This document shows positions 46,887-55,133 of a DNA stretch of 64,000 nt, in pieces. The notes below the pieces were generated by a model. That model was given only the letters and a program-made list of their open reading frames with translations, was not told the origin of the DNA and made no database searches. Source of the stretch: Streptomyces sp. NBC_00536 (GTDB lineage Bacteria > Actinomycetota > Actinomycetes > Streptomycetales > Streptomycetaceae); NCBI RefSeq assembly GCF_036346295.1, contig NZ_CP107819.1, positions 310,001 through 374,000 on the forward strand. The letters run 5' to 3'. Made by a program: the position numbers and the translations under genes. How positions within the stretch are numbered: the stretch's first letter is position 1; every line of letters begins with the position of its first letter.

Positions 46887-47226
46887 GCGAAACCTCCTCG
46901 ATACGGCGCGCATCGAGGAATTCCCGGCAGCGGAAATCGAGCCGCACAAGGATTCACAAGAACGAGCCGGGCAAAAGCGAATATGGCGCGGCCGGCGCGA
47001 AGAGCGGACCGCTTGCCATGAAAAGTGCGCCACGCCGCGAACCACCGAAAACGGGGAGCGCGTGCGGGCGGGTGGGCCGGGGGAGAGGTCCCGTCCGGCC
47101 GGTGTGCGACAGCGATGCTGTCTCGTCGCTCACGCGGGCCGTCACGGCCGGCGGAGCGGTGGAAATGCAGCGAGCTGGGGCCCGCACCCCAAGGTGCGGG
47201 CCCCAGCTGCGTAGTACGCGTCAGCG
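46887..47226 (-). other. 340-bp gap between csp and helicase genes
   Basis: The region downstream of the csp terminator holds no protein gene. It is less G+C-rich between about 46905 and 47045, where a promoter and a leader of up to ~150 nt for the helicase could lie. I cannot assign a specific promoter. Confidence 0.5.
47173..47208 (-). terminator. strong hairpin terminator after csp
   Basis: A perfect 16-bp stem (47173-47188 with 47193-47208, loop CCAA) begins 19 nt after the csp stop. It should end the short csp transcript. Confidence 0.9.
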
Positions 47227-47430
47227 TCAGGCGGTGACGATGTTCTCGGCGGTCGGGCCCTTCTGGCCCTGCGCGATGTCGAAGCTGACCTTCTGGCCTT
47301 CCTGCAGCTCGCGGAAGCCCTGCGAGGCAATGTTCGAGTAGTGGGCGAACACGTCAGGACCGCCACCCTCCTGCTCGATGAAGCCGAAGCCCTTTTCAGC
47401 GTTGAACCACTTCACGGTACCGTTAGCCAT
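47227..47430 (-). CDS. cold-shock protein (CspA family)
   Basis: 67 residues, full length. RNP1 KGFGFIE and RNP2 VFAHYS (usually VFVHFS) form the single-stranded nucleic-acid face. The ATG at 47430 has GAAGGAGA 8 nt upstream. CspA proteins are RNA chaperones that melt structure. It is on the same strand as the helicase gene, separated by a strong terminator. Its leader contains two hairpins (47458-47519). Confidence 0.96.
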   Translation of the reverse strand: MANGTVKWFNAEKGFGFIEQEGGGPDVFAHYSNIASQGFRELQEGQKVSFDIAQGQKGPTAENIVTA

Positions 47431-47711
47431 GTTGAATCTCCTTCGGGGCACAGCCCAGAGATCCGCACTGTGCGGATCTCGAGTCGCCGCGATGATCGCC
47501 CCTACCGGAAAACGCCGGTGAAACAGAAACACTCACAGCCGCTCACGAAGAGCAGGCCGGTGAGGCTCAAAATTTTGGGAACCACAACTGCAACTGGAAT
47601 CAATGTAGCACGCCAGAACCGGAGTGGCGGGGAGAATAATGCGACCCTGGTCACCCGTCCAGAAATCCTCACCCCGCCTTTCATTGAATTCTGTGTTTGC
47701 CAGTACAGGTT
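47431..47711 (-). other. csp leader and promoter region
   Basis: 281 bp with no protein gene. The part nearest csp (47458-47480 and 47504-47519) carries two hairpins. 47555-47660 is A+T-rich (AAAATTTTGG, AATAATG) and probably holds the promoter; candidate -10 boxes include TACATT on the minus strand near 47599-47604. Expression of csp from a leader of up to ~150 nt would fit cold-shock control. Confidence 0.5.
47458..47519 (-). promoter_or_regulatory. two hairpins in the csp 5' leader
   Basis: A perfect 10-bp hairpin (47458-47467 with 47471-47480, loop CTG) is 28-50 nt upstream of the csp ATG. A second, ACCGG-N6-CCGGT, is at 47504-47519. Cold-shock mRNA leaders elsewhere act as thermosensors; that function is inferred here. 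Confidence 0.55.
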
Positions 47712-49040
47712 TCAGGAACCGCCGGGGGTCGAGTTCCGCAGGACCGCCAGCACCTCGGCGGCGATGTCGCTCTCGTTCCGGTCGAAGGCGGCGTCGGTCA
47801 GCCGGTCCGGTTCGGCGGGCAGTCCGGTGAGCACGGGGGTGTGCAGGTGGCCGCCTGGCAGCCCGGGGCGCAGTTCCGTGCGGAGCCGGTTCGAGCGGTA
47901 GGCGACCTCGTTGGAGAGGTAGCCGCCGCCTCCGCCCGCGACCGCGCGGGAGCCGGGGGTCGGCCCGTCCTCCCGGTCCACGGGTGCTTCCTGGCCGGCG
48001 GGGATCTCGGTGACCTCGGTGTTCAGCCGCACCGGGTAGGGGCTCTGGACCGCCGTCATGGTGTCGGTGGGGAGGGTGGTCCGCAGGAATTCGGCTCCCG
48101 GGCCCATGCCCGGCGCCGTCACGGGGTGGTCGTACGTACCGCCCGAGAGGGCGTCGGCGTTGTCCGGGTAGGGGTCCGCCGACCGGGCACGGCCCGCCCA
48201 GGCCTCCAGCGTGAAGATCCCGGGGTAGCCCTGGCTGATGCTGGTGATCATGTCGGCGGCGCGCGGGCCGGACCTGAGCCGGGGGCCGTACGCGCGCTCC
48301 ACGATCCCGGCGTCGAAGTCGGCGTAGCGGACGGGCAGGACGACGGCCCGGATCTCCGCCGGGGTTCCGTCGGCGAGGGTCACGCGGCGCCCGTTGAGGC
48401 GCAGGACCGCGGAGCCGGAGGGGTTGGCGCGACGCGGCTCGGTATCGAGGCCGAAGGGGTCGAATCCGCTGACGAACAGGCGCCGTACGCCTGGGGTGCC
48501 GCGGAACTCGTTGGCGGTCAGACCGCGCGAGGCGTCCTCGAAGCGGGTGCGCAGGGCCTGGTGGTCGACCGGGAACCCCGGGTTCCAGTCGGCCAGCTCG
48601 ACGGTCATCCGCAGCCGGGTCCAGTACAGCGGGCGGTCGTCCCCGGCGGCCAGGTCCCCGCCGGGGCGCCGCCCCTGGGCCCGGTTCACGGCGGCCTGCC
48701 ACAGCGCCTCGCCCCAGGCGTCGAGGAGCCGGCCCGCCTCGGCGGCGTCACGCGCACCGCAGAGGGCGGCCGGGAAGCGGCGTACGAAGTCACCGAACGC
48801 GGCCCGCTCCACGAGGGCGGTGGTCCGCGGGTCGGCGAGTCGGGCCTGCTCCGGGTCGGGGACGGAAGCGGGGACGGAAGCGGCGGCGGAGCACGCGGGG
48901 GCGGCGGCCGGGGAGGAGGTGCAGCCGGACGGGGAGGCGCCGCAGGCGTCCGGGGCCGCGGCGTGCGCGGCGGCCGGGGGGAGGACCGCGGTGATGCCGA
49001 GGAAGACGGCGGCGAGGGCCGCCCGGCGTAAGATCATCAT
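47712..49040 (-). CDS. secreted pyroglutamyl-peptidase-I-like protein, catalytic Cys apparently replaced by Ser
   Basis: 442 residues from ATG 49040; ATGs at 49037 and 49052 are also possible. A signal peptide (ILRRAALAAVFLGITAVLPPAAAHA) makes it exported. The C15-like core begins with LFVSGFDPFGLDTEPRRANPSG and ends in GGHLHTPVLTGLP with the catalytic His. The expected active-site segment (AGxYLCNxxxY) reads AGGGGGYLSNEVAYRSN, so Ser stands where Cys is normal. The length is twice that of cytoplasmic Pcp (about 215), with a 190-residue N-terminal extension. Loss of thiol catalysis or a Ser-based reaction is possible. Confidence 0.75.
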   Translation of the reverse strand: MMILRRAALAAVFLGITAVLPPAAAHAAAPDACGASPSGCTSSPAAAPACSAAASVPASVPDPEQARLADPRTTALVERAAFGDFVRRFPAALCGARDAAEAGRLLDAWGEALWQAAVNRAQGRRPGGDLAAGDDRPLYWTRLRMTVELADWNPGFPVDHQALRTRFEDASRGLTANEFRGTPGVRRLFVSGFDPFGLDTEPRRANPSGSAVLRLNGRRVTLADGTPAEIRAVVLPVRYADFDAGIVERAYGPRLRSGPRAADMITSISQGYPGIFTLEAWAGRARSADPYPDNADALSGGTYDHPVTAPGMGPGAEFLRTTLPTDTMTAVQSPYPVRLNTEVTEIPAGQEAPVDREDGPTPGSRAVAGGGGGYLSNEVAYRSNRLRTELRPGLPGGHLHTPVLTGLPAEPDRLTDAAFDRNESDIAAEVLAVLRNSTPGGS

Positions 49041-49177
49041 GCCATGTGACATTACATAGAGAGCGAGTCCGGAGGGCAGGCGAATTCGGGGCATTCGCGG
49101 GACCCGGACCCCGCGCCCGACCCGGGACGCCCCCCGTTCCCCCGCCCGTCGGGGCGGGCGGGGGAACGGATGGATCG

Positions 49178-51316
49178 CTAAGCGGACAGCACCTGGTCGC
49201 GCACCGCCGCGGGCACCGGGGCGTACCCCGTGGGCCGGGAGGTGAAGGTGCCCCGGCCCTGGGTCCGGCCGCGCAGCCGTGACGCGTAGCCGAAGAGTTC
49301 GGCCAGCGGCACCCCGGCCGTGACGGTCGCGGTCCCGGTCCGCGTGACCGAGCCGGAGACCCGGCCGCGCCGCGCCGCCAGGTCACCGAGCACGCTGCCG
49401 AGCGCGTCCTCGGGAACCGTGACCACGACCTCGGCCACCGGTTCCAGCAGTTCCATCACGGCGGCCCGCAGCGCCTCGCGCAGCGCGAACCGGCCCGCCG
49501 CCCGGAACGCGAGTTCCGAGGAGTCCTTGGGGTGCGTCGCCCCGTCGGTCAGCGTCACCCGCAGCCCGGTCACCGGATGGCCGCCGAGGGGACCCTCGGC
49601 GAGCGCGTCCCGGCACCCGGCCTCCACCGCGCGGACGTACTCCTGCGGCACCCGGCCGCCGACGACCGCCGAGCGGAAGACGAGCCCGGCGTCGCCGTCA
49701 CTGTGGTCACGGTCCGCCTCGTCCAGCGGCTCGACATCGATCACCACATGGGCGAACTGACCCGCGCCGCCGTCCTGTTTGACGTGCCGGTGGACCAGCC
49801 CGGACACCCCTTCGGCCACCGTCTCCCGGTAGGCCACGCGGGGCCTGCCGACATCGACGAGCAGGCCGTGGGCGCGCCGGAGCTTCTCCACCGCCACCTC
49901 CAGGTGCAGCTCCCCCAGACCCGACAGCAGCGTCTGGCCGGTCTCCCGGTCCGTCCGCACCGCCAGCGAGGGATCCTCCTCGACCAGCCGGCCGAGCGCC
50001 GCCGACAGCCGCCCGGTGTCCGCGGCGCCGCGCGCCTCGACCGCCACCGACACCACCGGTGCGGCGACCGTCGGCGGTTCGAGGACGAGCGGTGCGCCCG
50101 GAGCGCACAGGGTGGCACCGGCGCGGGCGGTCTTGAGCCCGACGACGGCCACGATGTCCCCGGCCACGGCCGTGTCGACCTCGGCGTGCCGGTCGGCCTG
50201 CACGCGCAGGATCCGGCCGATGCGTTCGGTCCGGCCCGCCGTCGTGTCCAGCACGGTGTCCCCCTTCCTCATCGTTCCCGAGTAGACGCGCAGGCAGGTC
50301 AGCCGCCCGGTCGCCGTCGCGTTCACCTTGAAGGCCAGCGCGGCGAACGGCGCCGCCGGGTCGGCGGCGCGTTCCTCCACCGCTCCGTCGAGCGTGCCCC
50401 GCACGGGCGGTACGTCCGCCGGTGAGGGCAGGTAGGCCAGTACGGCGTCGAGCAGCGGCTCGACGGCGCGGTCGCGGTACGCCGATCCGCACAGCACGAC
50501 CACGCCCGCGCCCGCGTGGGTCAGCTCGCGCAGTGCGCCGGCCAGCGTGGCCGGGGTGAGCGCCGAGGTGGCGCAGTACTCCTCCAGGGCGGCCGGGTGC
50601 AGCTCCGCCACCTGCTCCTCCAGCAGGCGGCGGCGCCGCAGCGCCTCCTCGCGCAGGCCGTCGGGCACGGCGACGTCCTCGAACGGCCGCGGTCCGGCGC
50701 CGCCGCTCCAGATCAGCGCGCGCATCCGTACGAGGTCCACGACGCCCGTGAAGGCGCTCTCCCGCCCGATGGGCAGCTGGACGACCAGCGGGACGACGTG
50801 GAGCCGCTCGCGCAGCGACGCGACGGCCGCGTCGAGGTCGGCGCCGACGCGGTCCATCTTGTTGACGAACGCGAGGCGCGGAACCCGGTGGCGGTCGGCC
50901 TGGCGCCACACGGACTCGCTCTGCGGTTCGACGCCCGCGACGGCGTCGAAGACCGCGACCGCCCCGTCGAGCACGCGCAGGGAGCGTTCCACCTCGTCGG
51001 AGAAGTCGACGTGTCCCGGTGTGTCGATGAGGTTGATCCGGTGGCCGTTCCAGGTGCAGCTGACCGCCGCCGCGAAGATGGTGATCCCGCGGTCGCGTTC
51101 CTGCGGGTCGAAGTCGGTGACGGTCGTGCCGTCATGGACCTCGCCCCGTTTGTGGGTGGCGCCGGTGGCGTAGAGGACCCGTTCCGTGAGGGTGGTCTTT
51201 CCGGCGTCGACGTGGGCCAGGATGCCGAGGTTGCGGATCGTGGCGGTGGTCGCGGTGGTGGTCGTGCCGGTGGTGGTCGTGCCGGTGGTGGTCGTGGTGG
51301 TGGGTTCGGTGCGCAT
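49178..51316 (-). CDS. EF-G paralogue (translational GTPase, ribosomal-protection-like)
   Basis: 712 residues. G1 AHVDAGKTT, switch I ERDRGIT, G3 DTPGHVDF, G4 NKMD and G5 CGSAY are intact, followed by domains II-V ending [11 protein letters not shown]. It is EF-G-like rather than the housekeeping copy because fusA is normally with rpsL/rpsG. Relatives include FusA2 and TetM-type ribosomal protection GTPases. The N-terminus has a Thr-rich repeat (about 6-25) encoded by a 15-bp tandem repeat. A 24-codon frame and hairpin lie upstream, suggesting translation-dependent control. Confidence 0.9.
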   Translation of the reverse strand: MRTEPTTTTTTGTTTTGTTTTATTATIRNLGILAHVDAGKTTLTERVLYATGATHKRGEVHDGTTVTDFDPQERDRGITIFAAAVSCTWNGHRINLIDTPGHVDFSDEVERSLRVLDGAVAVFDAVAGVEPQSESVWRQADRHRVPRLAFVNKMDRVGADLDAAVASLRERLHVVPLVVQLPIGRESAFTGVVDLVRMRALIWSGGAGPRPFEDVAVPDGLREEALRRRRLLEEQVAELHPAALEEYCATSALTPATLAGALRELTHAGAGVVVLCGSAYRDRAVEPLLDAVLAYLPSPADVPPVRGTLDGAVEERAADPAAPFAALAFKVNATATGRLTCLRVYSGTMRKGDTVLDTTAGRTERIGRILRVQADRHAEVDTAVAGDIVAVVGLKTARAGATLCAPGAPLVLEPPTVAAPVVSVAVEARGAADTGRLSAALGRLVEEDPSLAVRTDRETGQTLLSGLGELHLEVAVEKLRRAHGLLVDVGRPRVAYRETVAEGVSGLVHRHVKQDGGAGQFAHVVIDVEPLDEADRDHSDGDAGLVFRSAVVGGRVPQEYVRAVEAGCRDALAEGPLGGHPVTGLRVTLTDGATHPKDSSELAFRAAGRFALREALRAAVMELLEPVAEVVVTVPEDALGSVLGDLAARRGRVSGSVTRTGTATVTAGVPLAELFGYASRLRGRTQGRGTFTSRPTGYAPVPAAVRDQVLSA
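51254..51298. repeat. 15-bp tandem repeat at EF-G paralogue N-terminus
   Basis: Two identical 15-bp units (51254-51268, 51269-51283) and a partial third encode Thr/Gly repeats just before the GTPase domain of the EF-G paralogue. Confidence 0.85.
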
Positions 51317-51453
51317 GGCCCGAGGCCTTTCCTGGGTGTACGGCAAGGGGGCTGCGCGAATGCCGGGCACGGCGTCGGAATCGGCCCGCGGGCACACCGC
51401 GGGACCGGATCACCGGCTGGCGGGGAGGAAACCTGCACCCGTCGCCCGGACCT

Positions 51454-51481
51454 CCGGTGACGGCCGCGCAGCCGTCACCGG
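51454..51481 (-). promoter_or_regulatory. attenuator-like hairpin overlapping the leader-peptide stop
   Basis: An 11-bp perfect stem (51454-51464 with 51471-51481, loop CGCGCA) contains the TGA of the 24-codon frame on the minus strand. A ribosome finishing that frame would occupy one arm, so translation of the leader could control folding. Confidence 0.55.
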
Positions 51482-51549
51482 GAAACCGAGGACACCAAGA
51501 TCACGTCGTACCGCGACCGGGGAGCGAGGACAGTGGTGTGCTCACACAT
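51475..51549 (-). CDS. 24-residue leader peptide upstream of EF-G paralogue
   Basis: ATG at 51549, TGA at 51475-51477. GAGGGGAG with 7-nt spacing is one of the best ribosome-binding sites in the window. The peptide begins MCEHTTVLAPRS, continues RYDVILVSS and ends VSR. It lies about 160 nt upstream of the EF-G paralogue ATG on the same strand, and its stop codon lies in a strong hairpin. A longer in-frame ATG (51693) exists, but only the internal one has this site. Role inferred: ribosome-stalling leader of an attenuator. Confidence 0.5.
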   Translation of the reverse strand: MCEHTTVLAPRSRYDVILVSSVSR

Positions 51550-51790
51550 GGCCCGGCTCCCCTCGTTCGGTGGATCGACGAAACGCGCACCGCGATCTCG
51601 TGGCGGCACAGTGGCGAGTGTAGGGAGCCCGCCCGGGCACGGCACCGCAATTTCCGCCCGCCGGGACGCGCCCGGCGCGCACCGGGCGCGCACATGGCCG
51701 CGCCGGATCGGCCGTCAGCCGTACCCCGGGGCCCCGGCAGTGCTACAAAGGGTTGGTGGCCCATCCTTGCAACCCGTACCGGGGACGTCG

Positions 51791-54448
51791 GTGCGGTCAC
51801 TGACCCGGAACCGCCCGCGCAGCGTCGCCCGACAGGTATTCGTCCTCCAGGTGGCGATCGTGGTGCTGCTCGCGGCGGGCGCGGTGCTGGCCCTGCTGCT
51901 CCAGTCCCGGCGCGATGTCGACCGCGAGGCCCGCAACCGCTCGGTGGCGGTCGCCCAGACCTTCGCCCACGCGCCCGGACTGCGCGAGGCGCTGCGCTCC
52001 GCCGACCCCTCGAAGATCCTCCAGCCCCTCACCGAGGTCACCCGCCGGGAGGCGGGGGTGGACTTCATCGTCGTGATGGACACCCACGGGATCCGCTACA
52101 CCCACCCCCTCCCCGACCGGATCGGGAAACGGTTCGTCGGCACGATCGAGCCCTCCCTGGCGGGCCGGGTGCACACCGAGAGTGTCCAGGGGCCCCTGGG
52201 CAAGGAGATCCAGGCCGTGGTGCCGGTCCTCGCCGACGGCGACAGCGGCCCGGTCGTGGGCCTGGTGTCGGCCGGGCTCACGGTCAACAACGTCACCGGC
52301 GTCTTCGACCGGCAGCTCCCCGTGATCCTCGGCGCGAGCGCGGCGGGCCTCGCCCTGGCCACCGCCGGGGCGGCGCTGATCAGCAGGCGCCTGCGACGGC
52401 AGACCCACGGGCTGGGCCCGCTCGAAATGACGCGCATGTACGAGCACCACGACGCCGTGCTGCACGCGGTGCGCGAAGGCGTCCTGATCACCGACGGCGG
52501 CGGCCGGCTGCTGCTCGCGAACGACGAGGCGAAACGGCTGCTGCGGCTGCCGCCCGATGCCGAGGGGCAGCTCGTCGGGCAGCTTCCGCTCGACGGTCCG
52601 CTGGCCGCCCTCCTGCTGTCCGGCCGGGTCGCCACCGACGAGGTGCACGAGGCCGGGGAGCGGCTGCTGGTGATCAACCAGCGGCCGACGCGCCCCGGGG
52701 GCGGCCCCGAGGGCGCGGCGGTCACCATCCGCGACTCCACCGAGATGCAGGTCCTGAGCACCCGCGCCGAGGCCGTGCGCAGGCGGCTGAAACTGCTGTA
52801 CGACGCCGGCGTGGGCGTCGGCACCACCCTGGACGTGGAGCAGACCGCCCAGGAGCTGGCCGATGTCGCCGTACCCCGCTTCGCCGACTTCGCGACCGTG
52901 GAGCTCGCGGAGGCGGTGCTGCACGGGGACGAGCCCGCTTACGCGACGCCGGACCTGCGGCGCACCGGGTTCAGCGGGATCCGGGACGACGTCCCGCTCT
53001 ACCCGCGCGGCAAGCTGATCGACTTCGCCGCGACCACACCACAGGCCCGGGGCCTGACCACCGGGCGGGCCGAGCTGATCCCGCACCTCGCCGACGCGTC
53101 CGGCTGGTACGCGCAGGACCCGGCGCGGGCGCAGGCCATCCTCGACTACGGGGTCCACTCCCTGATCACGGCGCCGCTCAAGGCCCGTGGCGTGGTCCTC
53201 GGCCTGGTCAACTTCTGGCGCTCGGAGAAGCCCGACCCCTTCGACGAGGAGGACCTGTCGCTGGCGGAGGAACTCGTGGCCCGGGCCGGGATCACCGTCG
53301 ACAACGCGCGCCGCTACACCCGTGAACACGCCCTGGCCGTGACCCTCCAGCGCAGTCTGCTGCCGCGGGAGCTGCCCGAGCAGAACGCCGTCGAGGTGGC
53401 CCACTTCTACCTGCCCGCGCAGTCCGGTGTGGGCGGCGACTGGTTCGACGTGATCCCGCTGCCCGGCAGCCGGGTGGCGCTGGTGGTCGGTGACGTCGTC
53501 GGCCACGGGCTGCACGCCGCGGCGGCCATGGGCCGGCTGCGTACGGCCGTACTCAACTTCTCCTCCCTCGACCTGCCTCCCGACGAGCTGCTGTCCCGGC
53601 TCGACGACCTTGTGCAGTACATCGGCCAGGGCGGTGAGGGCGGAGCCGACACCGGGCTGCTCGGGGCGACCTGCCTGTACGCGGTGTACGACGCGGTGAA
53701 CCAGCGCTGCACGGTGGCGCGGGCGGGGCACATGCCGCCGGTGCTGGTGCACCCCGACGGCACCGTGGAGATCCCGGAGCTGCCCGCGGGCGCGCCGCTG
53801 GGGCTGGGCGGGTTCCCCTTCGAGGCGACGGAGCTGCAGCTGAGCGAGGGCACCCAGCTGGTGCTGTACACCGACGGCCTGATCGAGGACCGCGCCCGGG
53901 ACATCGACCAGGGGCTCGACCTGCTCCGGGCGGCCCTGTCCCATGCCGATCCGCAGTCGCGGCCGCAGGACACCTGCCGGGCGGTCCTCAAGGCGCTGCT
54001 GCCGGCGCGGCCCCGCGATGACGTGGCCCTGCTGGTCGCCCGGACGTCGGCGCTGGCCGCGGACCGCATCGCCGAGTGGGAGGTGCCGTTCCACGCGAGC
54101 GCGGTGGCCTCCATGCGGGCCCTCGCCGTGGCGCAGCTGGCGGACTGGGGCCTGTCCGAGCTGTCCTTCGGCACGGAACTGGTGCTGAGCGAGCTGATCA
54201 CCAACGCCATCCGGCACGGCGCGGAGCCGGTCCGGGTACGGCTGCTGTTCGACCGGGTGCTGACCTGCGAGGTGTTCGACGCCAGCAGCAGCTCGCCCCG
54301 GCTGCACTACGCCACCACGACGGACGAGGGCGGCCGCGGGCTGTTCCTGGTCGCCCAGCTGAGCCGCCGCTGGGGTGCGCGGTACACGCCCGAGGGCAAG
54401 GTCATCTGGTCGGAGCAGCCGCTGCCCGGTCCCGCGCAGGACGGCTGA
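51791..54448 (+). CDS. SpoIIE-type PP2C phosphatase with sensor, PAS, GAF and HATPase domains
   Basis: 885 residues from GTG 51791. Domains in order: an N-terminal helix (VFVLQVAIVVLLAAGAVLALLL), an extracytoplasmic sensor (about 45-175; VDFIVVMDTHGIRYTHPLPDRIGKRFVGT), a second helix (VILGASAAGLALATAGAALI), PAS (about 225-310), GAF (about 335-500), SpoIIE PP2C (GGDWFDV, GDVVGHGLHAAAAMGRL, YTDGLIED) and an RsbW-like HATPase (ELITNAIRHG, GGRGLFL). It is thus a membrane-sensed regulator of anti-sigma-type pathways, common in Streptomyces. The N-terminal sensor resembles CitA/DcuS-type PDC domains; the ligand is unknown. Confidence 0.92.
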   Translation: MRSLTRNRPRSVARQVFVLQVAIVVLLAAGAVLALLLQSRRDVDREARNRSVAVAQTFAHAPGLREALRSADPSKILQPLTEVTRREAGVDFIVVMDTHGIRYTHPLPDRIGKRFVGTIEPSLAGRVHTESVQGPLGKEIQAVVPVLADGDSGPVVGLVSAGLTVNNVTGVFDRQLPVILGASAAGLALATAGAALISRRLRRQTHGLGPLEMTRMYEHHDAVLHAVREGVLITDGGGRLLLANDEAKRLLRLPPDAEGQLVGQLPLDGPLAALLLSGRVATDEVHEAGERLLVINQRPTRPGGGPEGAAVTIRDSTEMQVLSTRAEAVRRRLKLLYDAGVGVGTTLDVEQTAQELADVAVPRFADFATVELAEAVLHGDEPAYATPDLRRTGFSGIRDDVPLYPRGKLIDFAATTPQARGLTTGRAELIPHLADASGWYAQDPARAQAILDYGVHSLITAPLKARGVVLGLVNFWRSEKPDPFDEEDLSLAEELVARAGITVDNARRYTREHALAVTLQRSLLPRELPEQNAVEVAHFYLPAQSGVGGDWFDVIPLPGSRVALVVGDVVGHGLHAAAAMGRLRTAVLNFSSLDLPPDELLSRLDDLVQYIGQGGEGGADTGLLGATCLYAVYDAVNQRCTVARAGHMPPVLVHPDGTVEIPELPAGAPLGLGGFPFEATELQLSEGTQLVLYTDGLIEDRARDIDQGLDLLRAALSHADPQSRPQDTCRAVLKALLPARPRDDVALLVARTSALAADRIAEWEVPFHASAVASMRALAVAQLADWGLSELSFGTELVLSELITNAIRHGAEPVRVRLLFDRVLTCEVFDASSSSPRLHYATTTDEGGRGLFLVAQLSRRWGARYTPEGKVIWSEQPLPGPAQDG

Positions 54449-54477
54449 CGGCCGGGCCCCTCACCGGGACCCGGCCG
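54449..54477 (+). terminator. hairpin terminator after SpoIIE-type gene
   Basis: CGGCCGGG (54449-54456) pairs with CCCGGCCG (54470-54477), right after the stop codon, followed by an A+T-rich stretch (CATATTTTGTCATTC). Confidence 0.65.
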
Positions 54478-54522
54478 CATATTTTGTCATTCAATACCGA
54501 ATTACCGAACGGTCGTCATGGG

Positions 54523-54903
54523 TCATTGCGGCTTGAAGGACCGGATCTGATAACTCCCCTGGAGATTTCCGCTGCCCCCGGAGGGTGTCGATCCGACGCG
54601 GTTGTTGTAATTGGTTCCGGTGTAGTACTGCTTCCGCTGCCCGGTGCTGTTGGCGACGGACTTGACGTTCGAACCGCTGCGGATGAAGCTGCAGTCGTCG
54701 GCGGTGTTGGCGCGCTGGGCGCTCTGCCACTGGCAGCGCGTCCCGGTGCCGTCCCAGCCGCTGTAGATGCAGAACCAGCCGGTGGAACAGTTGTACGCGG
54801 TCGGGGCGGGCGGCGCAGCGGGGGCCGCGACGGCGGCGGGGGCCGTGCCGAGGGCCGCCACGAGGGCCAGGGACGCCATGACGAGGGGACGGGCGATGCG
54901 CAT
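54523..54903 (-). CDS. secreted peptidase-inhibitor-I36-like (beta-gamma-crystallin-like) protein
   Basis: 126 residues. A signal peptide (IARPLVMASLALVAALGTAPAAVAA) precedes a Cys-containing domain (NCSTGWFCIYSGWDGTGTRCQWQS... DDCSFI..GSNVKSVANST). The CxxGxxCxYxxxxxxG pattern matches I36 (SMI-like) inhibitors of Streptomyces, which inhibit metalloproteases; the fold is also that of crystallin-like proteins. Four Cys could form two disulfides. GGAAGAGGGA lies upstream. The gene is isolated between opposed neighbours. Confidence 0.78.
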   Translation of the reverse strand: MRIARPLVMASLALVAALGTAPAAVAAPAAPPAPTAYNCSTGWFCIYSGWDGTGTRCQWQSAQRANTADDCSFIRSGSNVKSVANSTGQRKQYYTGTNYNNRVGSTPSGGSGNLQGSYQIRSFKPQ

Positions 54904-55060
54904 GATGAGAATGATCCCTCTTCCATTTCGTGGGGAATGTTCCAGGGAATGTCCCGCGGAATGCTCCGCGGATCTCCTGCATCATGCGGGCGCTCGCGGC
55001 TGTGTGCCCAGGGCCCCTTTCGGGAAAGCGTCGCATTCGCGCCGACCCCGTATCCAGCGG

Positions 55061-55096
55061 AAAACCCCCGGACCTGCCGCTCAGGCGGGTCCGGGG
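55061..55096 (-). terminator. intrinsic terminator after FAD monooxygenase
   Basis: A 13-bp stem with one G-T pair (55066-55078 with 55084-55096) is followed on the minus strand by GTTTT (55061-55065). Confidence 0.85.
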
Positions 55097-55133
55097 ATTC
55101 CCGTTCCGTCCAAAAACCTATCCGCCATCCGGG

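Larger units (their letters stand above)
51317..51790. other. 474-bp divergent intergenic region
   Basis: Between the EF-G paralogue (minus) and the SpoIIE-type gene (plus). It holds the 24-codon leader frame (51475-51549), the 51454-51481 hairpin and a second, 7-bp hairpin CCCGCGG-N5-CCGCGGG (51385-51403). The part nearest the SpoIIE gene (51715-51790) shows no clear ribosome-binding site; the GTG at 51791 may depend on a weak GGGGA. Confidence 0.6.
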
